Source of the DNA: an uncultured Bacilli bacterium
Lineage (GTDB): Bacteria > Bacillota_I > Bacilli_A > RF39 > UBA660
Assembly: GCA_947627525.1 (NCBI GenBank)
Contig: CANQWJ010000056.1
Span: 1-7,731, forward strand
Direction: 5' to 3'
DNA length: 7,731 nt
Shown here: one piece after another, positions 5,598-7,731 of the stretch
Numbering within the stretch: position 1 is the first letter of the stretch
Layout of the letters: each line of letters opens with the position of its first letter
Program-made: the position numbers and the translations under genes
Notes under the pieces: generated by a model
What the model saw: only the letters and a program-made list of their open reading frames with translations
Told to the model about the DNA's origin: nothing
Database searches by the model: none

Positions 5598-5620
5598 TTA
5601 TTTGTCTATATTGATATCAA
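5598..5620. other. Probable right attachment junction of the serine-recombinase element
   Basis: The ABC ATPase reading frame is intact from QRVALIRTL (Q codon at 5618-5620) but is lost just upstream: the in-frame TGA at 5612-5614 replaces the SGGM signature codons. A perfect 10-bp palindrome, TTGATATCAA (5611-5620), spans the point where homology starts. Insertion inside the signature-motif codons is inferred from this break. The exact crossover bases cannot be set without the empty site. Confidence 0.6.
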
Positions 5621-5959
5621 AGAGTTGCTTTAATCAGAACTCTTGCTTTAGATCCTGACATCTTACTGCTAGATGAACCGTTTTCAGCTTTGGACTATCA
5701 AACAAGATTATCACTTGCGGATGATGTAAGTAATATCATAAAAAAAGAAAAGAAAACAGTAATTATGGTTACTCATGATTTAGCGGAAGCCATAAGTCTT
5801 TCAGATAAAATAGTTGTATTAACTAAAAGACCAGCCAAAGTTAAATCTATTTATACTATTGATATCGATAAAAATATGTCTCCAACTAAAAAAAGAAGAA
5901 CGGAAAAGTTCAATGCTTATTATGATAAAATTTGGAAGGAGATAGATAAAAATGTATAG
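5615..5959 (+). pseudogene. 3' remnant of a NitT/TauT-type ABC transporter ATPase gene
   Basis: The frame encodes the last 114 or so residues of an ABC ATPase of the nitrate/sulfonate/taurine (SsuB/TauB-like) group. Visible parts are QRVALIRTLALDP just after the signature motif, Walker B ILLLDEP (about 5660-5680), the D-loop SALD, and the H-loop VTHD (5768-5779) followed by LAEAISLSDKIVVLTKRPAKV, typical of this group. Walker A, the Q-loop and the SGGMR signature are missing. The frame is closed upstream by TGA at 5612-5614, and the only near start is a TTG at 5690, inside the D-loop. It cannot bind ATP alone and is best read as the 3' half of a gene split by the serine-recombinase element. 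If the element excises precisely, the gene could be restored. The stop overlaps the permease start by 8 nt, the usual arrangement for an ABC operon. Confidence 0.85.
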
Positions 5960-6746
5960 TAATGAACATAAAGATTTTTTAAGAAAAATAAAACTAAGAA
6001 AGTATAGTGTTACATTAGTTCAAATCTTAGTACTCATTATTTTTCTAGTCATTTGGGAATTATTATCAAAATATGAAATAATTAATACATTTTTATTTTC
6101 ATCACCTTCAAAAGTATTTAAAACAATTATTGACCTTTTTAATAGTAATGATTTAATAAATCACATTGGTGTTACACTTTATGAAACAATAGTAAGTTTC
6201 TTTGTTGCATCAATTCTTGGCATTTTGATAGCGTCAATTCTTTGGTGGAATAAATTCATTTATGAAGTAGTGGATCCCTATTTAACTATTTTAAACTCTT
6301 TACCAAAAGTAGCATTAGGACCACTAATCATCATTTGGGTAGGAGCAACAACTAAATCAATAATAATTATGGCTCTTTTAATATCAACTTTTATAAGTAT
6401 TATTAATATATATAATGGTTTCATATCTGTTGACAATAATTATTTATTATTAATGAAGAGTATGAATGCTAGAAAAATACAAATTTTTTACAAACTGATA
6501 ATACCTAGTAATATTGGTAATATAATAAATGCTTTTAAAATTAATATAAGTATGTCTTTGATTGGGGTTATTATGGGTGAACTACTCGTTTCTAAAAGTG
6601 GTCTAGGATATTTAATTATGTATGGCTCACAAGTATTCAATATAAACCTTACAATAACTTCAGCCTTTATTTTAGGAATATTATCTTATTTAATGTATTT
6701 TCTCATAAATAAACTCTATATGTTTATAGAAAAGAAACAGAATTAA
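5952..6746 (+). CDS. NitT/TauT-type ABC transporter permease
   Basis: This 264-residue inner-membrane subunit is a complete member of the binding-protein-dependent transport (BPD_transp_1) family, SsuC/TauC-like. It has about six membrane segments, beginning at LVQILVLIIFLVIWELL, then SSPSKVFKTIIDLF, a typical N-terminal motif of this group. TLYETIVSFFVASILGILIA and YLTILNSLPKVALGPLIIIWVG follow. The EAA-like loop that contacts the ATPase is in LLLMKSMNARKIQIFYKLIIPSN, and the C-terminal part has MGELLVSKSGLGYLI. The start is fixed by an AAGGAG site (5936-5942) inside the ATPase remnant. The substrate cannot be read from the sequence; this group carries nitrate, sulfonates, taurine or pyrimidine precursors. 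With its ATPase gene broken, the transporter is probably inactive unless the element excises or another ATPase substitutes. No periplasmic-binding-protein gene follows. Confidence 0.9.
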   Translation: MYSNEHKDFLRKIKLRKYSVTLVQILVLIIFLVIWELLSKYEIINTFLFSSPSKVFKTIIDLFNSNDLINHIGVTLYETIVSFFVASILGILIASILWWNKFIYEVVDPYLTILNSLPKVALGPLIIIWVGATTKSIIIMALLISTFISIINIYNGFISVDNNYLLLMKSMNARKIQIFYKLIIPSNIGNIINAFKINISMSLIGVIMGELLVSKSGLGYLIMYGSQVFNINLTITSAFILGILSYLMYFLINKLYMFIEKKQN

Positions 6747-6770
6747 TTTAATCTTCTGTTTCTTTATTTA
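6731..6770 (+). terminator. Terminator of the ABC permease gene
   Basis: A perfect 12-bp stem, AAAGAAACAGAA/TTCTGTTTCTTT (6731-6742, 6754-6765), with an 11-nt loop is followed by ATTTA. The 5' arm overlaps the last codons of the permease gene (stop at 6744-6746). Confidence 0.75.
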
Positions 6771-6782
6771 ATGTAATAATTA

Positions 6783-6822
6783 AAAAAGATAACAAAATCG
6801 TTATCTTTTTAGCAATATTGCT
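6783..6822. terminator. Bidirectional terminator between convergent genes
   Basis: The 11-bp stem AAAAAGATAAC/GTTATCTTTTT (6783-6793, 6800-6810) has U-rich ends on both strands, so it can stop the minus-strand adhesin transcript and any plus-strand read-through. A perfect 12-bp palindrome, AGCAATATTGCT (6811-6822), adjoins it on the adhesin side. Confidence 0.75.
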
Positions 6823-6834
6823 TTAATAAATTTA

Positions 6835-7731
6835 TTATTTTTGTATTTTATTTAATGATAGTTTTTTGGTTGTTAATCCAATGACGCTAATAAATCCTGC
6901 AATCATTAATATGATATATGTAACGATATTATCACCTGTTTGTGGATTGTCAGATGTAGATTCAACTGTAATTACTATATTTTGATTTTCATTAATGTTA
7001 GATATTTTTAACTTTCCATTTTCTACTTTGCTAAACATTTCAACACCGTTAACTTTAACTGAAGTAATTTTATATCCTTCTAAAGTTTTCAAAACAACTT
7101 CAACATCTTCTCCTGGTTTTACTTTATCAGCACTTGCTGTAGCAGTTACACCTTTAGGAGCAGTAACGTTAATATCATAAGTTATTTCTTCGTAACTAAC
7201 ATATACTGAAACTGGATAATTTGGCATAGTGAAACTACTATCTTCTTCATTAAATTCAACAACAGTATTTTCATCGCCTACTTTTACAACTTTAATACTT
7301 GCAATACGATATCCTTCACTTGGTGCAGTCGTTAAAGTAATTTTATCACCTTGTTCAGCAGTTGTACTTGATAAACTAGCTTTACCTGTCTTTGAGCCAG
7401 TTTTTACTACAACACCTACACTATAGAACATCTTTCCTGAAACAGTTCCTTGGATATTTGTCATGTTACTATTATTAATTTTCAAATTTCCAGTTACTGT
7501 AGCACTAGGTTCAATAGTTATATTAGCACTTCGTTGATCAATACCTGTTTTTACAGTACCACCTTTTTTCACGGTAAACTGATTGTTATTAGATAATTTT
7601 ACACCATATTCGCTTGTACTTTCAACAGTACCAGAATTAATTGTAACCGTTACATGTAGTGTTACAATTGATGTGACACCGATTAGTATATACAAAAAGC
7701 GATTGATCCAGTAAAATGTTAATTGAAACAA
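6835..7731 (-). CDS. Cell-wall-anchored adhesin-like protein with InlB-type repeats and NPQTG sorting signal, N-terminus off window
   Basis: The open frame covers 298 codons and reaches the right edge, so the true start is probably outside the window. The TTG at the edge is incidental. Counting from the edge, residues about 28-105 (VTINSGTVESTSEYG...TVKKGGTV...IEPSATVTGNL) look like a beta-helix or beta-rich region. Two divergent InlB B-type repeats follow at about 115-182 and 183-258; the first has AEQGDKITLTTAPSEGYRIASIKV and ends in FTMPNYPVSVYVSYEE. Near the C-terminus are NPQTGD (262-267), a variant LPXTG sortase motif, a membrane segment (269-287) and a basic tail (KKLSLNKIQK). The protein should be covalently attached to peptidoglycan by sortase and displayed at the surface; host or surface adhesion is inferred. 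Residues 1-26 from the edge are hydrophobic and aromatic, unlike the rest, which could mark a leader or a rearranged junction. The gene converges on the permease gene. Confidence 0.85.
   Translation of the reverse strand: MFQLTFYWINRFLYILIGVTSIVTLHVTVTINSGTVESTSEYGVKLSNNNQFTVKKGGTVKTGIDQRSANITIEPSATVTGNLKINNSNMTNIQGTVSGKMFYSVGVVVKTGSKTGKASLSSTTAEQGDKITLTTAPSEGYRIASIKVVKVGDENTVVEFNEEDSSFTMPNYPVSVYVSYEEITYDINVTAPKGVTATASADKVKPGEDVEVVLKTLEGYKITSVKVNGVEMFSKVENGKLKISNINENQNIVITVESTSDNPQTGDNIVTYIILMIAGFISVIGLTTKKLSLNKIQK
7639..7669. repeat. 9-bp inverted repeat within the adhesin frame
   Basis: Arms AATTGTAAC (7639-7647) and GTTACAATT (7661-7669) flank a 13-nt spacer. It lies where the odd hydrophobic N-terminal stretch gives way to the beta-rich sequence. 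It may be chance or a recombination or binding site. Confidence 0.3.

Noticed and set aside
5690..5959. A complete 89-residue protein starting at TTG 5690
   Set aside because: The ABC ATPase homology continues in frame upstream to about 5615, and the TTG falls inside the D-loop. It is a gene remnant, not a natural small gene.
6835..7731. TTG at 7731 as the true start of the adhesin
   Set aside because: It is the last base triplet of the window on that strand with no visible ribosome binding site, so it is only where the sequence ends.
1..7731. CRISPR array, tRNA or rRNA gene, or TGA-as-tryptophan code
   Set aside because: No regularly spaced repeats or RNA-gene signatures were seen. All tryptophans in supported genes are TGG and no real gene contains an in-frame TGA.

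Overview
The window is very AT-rich with standard-code genes (all tryptophans are TGG, stops are TAA or TAG), strong AGGAGG-type ribosome binding sites, a SipW-type signal peptidase and a sortase motif. This points to a low-GC Gram-positive bacterium, probably a gut member of Bacilli or Clostridia or a wall-bearing relative of the Mollicutes. That placement is inference; no rRNA or tRNA is present.

Left third (1-2219, minus strand): a three-gene operon read right to left. It encodes a SipW-type signal peptidase I (2219-1578), a TasA/camelysin-like secreted protein with a SipW-type leader (1471-845), and a membrane-anchored protein with a Cys cluster, a low-complexity linker and a TasA-like domain (747 to beyond base 1). 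Together they look like a peptidase, a fibre or matrix subunit, and a surface anchor or partner.

Middle (2237-3630): a 1,394-bp segment bounded by perfect 31-bp inverted repeats. It contains a Tn916-Int-like tyrosine recombinase (2455-3555) and promoter-like sequences that point out of the segment into the sipW operon. Tandem pairs of a 12-bp repeat lie at both ends of the recombinase gene and resemble arm-type integrase sites. The most economical reading is a self-contained invertible promoter switch (phase variation) for the TasA-like operon, drawn here in the orientation where the outward promoter faces sipW. A + strand terminator (3673-3700) lies just outside the other end, where it would stop the recombinase transcript in this orientation and the outward promoter after inversion.

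Right of the switch: a 40-codon small ORF (3796-3918), then a large serine recombinase (3990-5597). Directly after the serine recombinase stop codon lies the 3' third of a NitT/TauT-type ABC transporter ATPase gene (about 5615-5959), followed by its overlapping permease (5952-6746). The ATPase has lost everything up to the signature motif. A serine-recombinase element therefore appears to have inserted in the ATPase gene, and this is its right junction. The 5' half of the ATPase gene is not in the window, so the element may extend left beyond base 1 and carry the whole switch and TasA-like operon as cargo.

Right end (6835-7731, minus strand): the 3' part of a cell-wall-anchored adhesin-like protein with a beta-rich region, two InlB-type repeats, NPQTG sorting motif and C-terminal anchor. 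It converges on the permease gene across two hairpin terminators.
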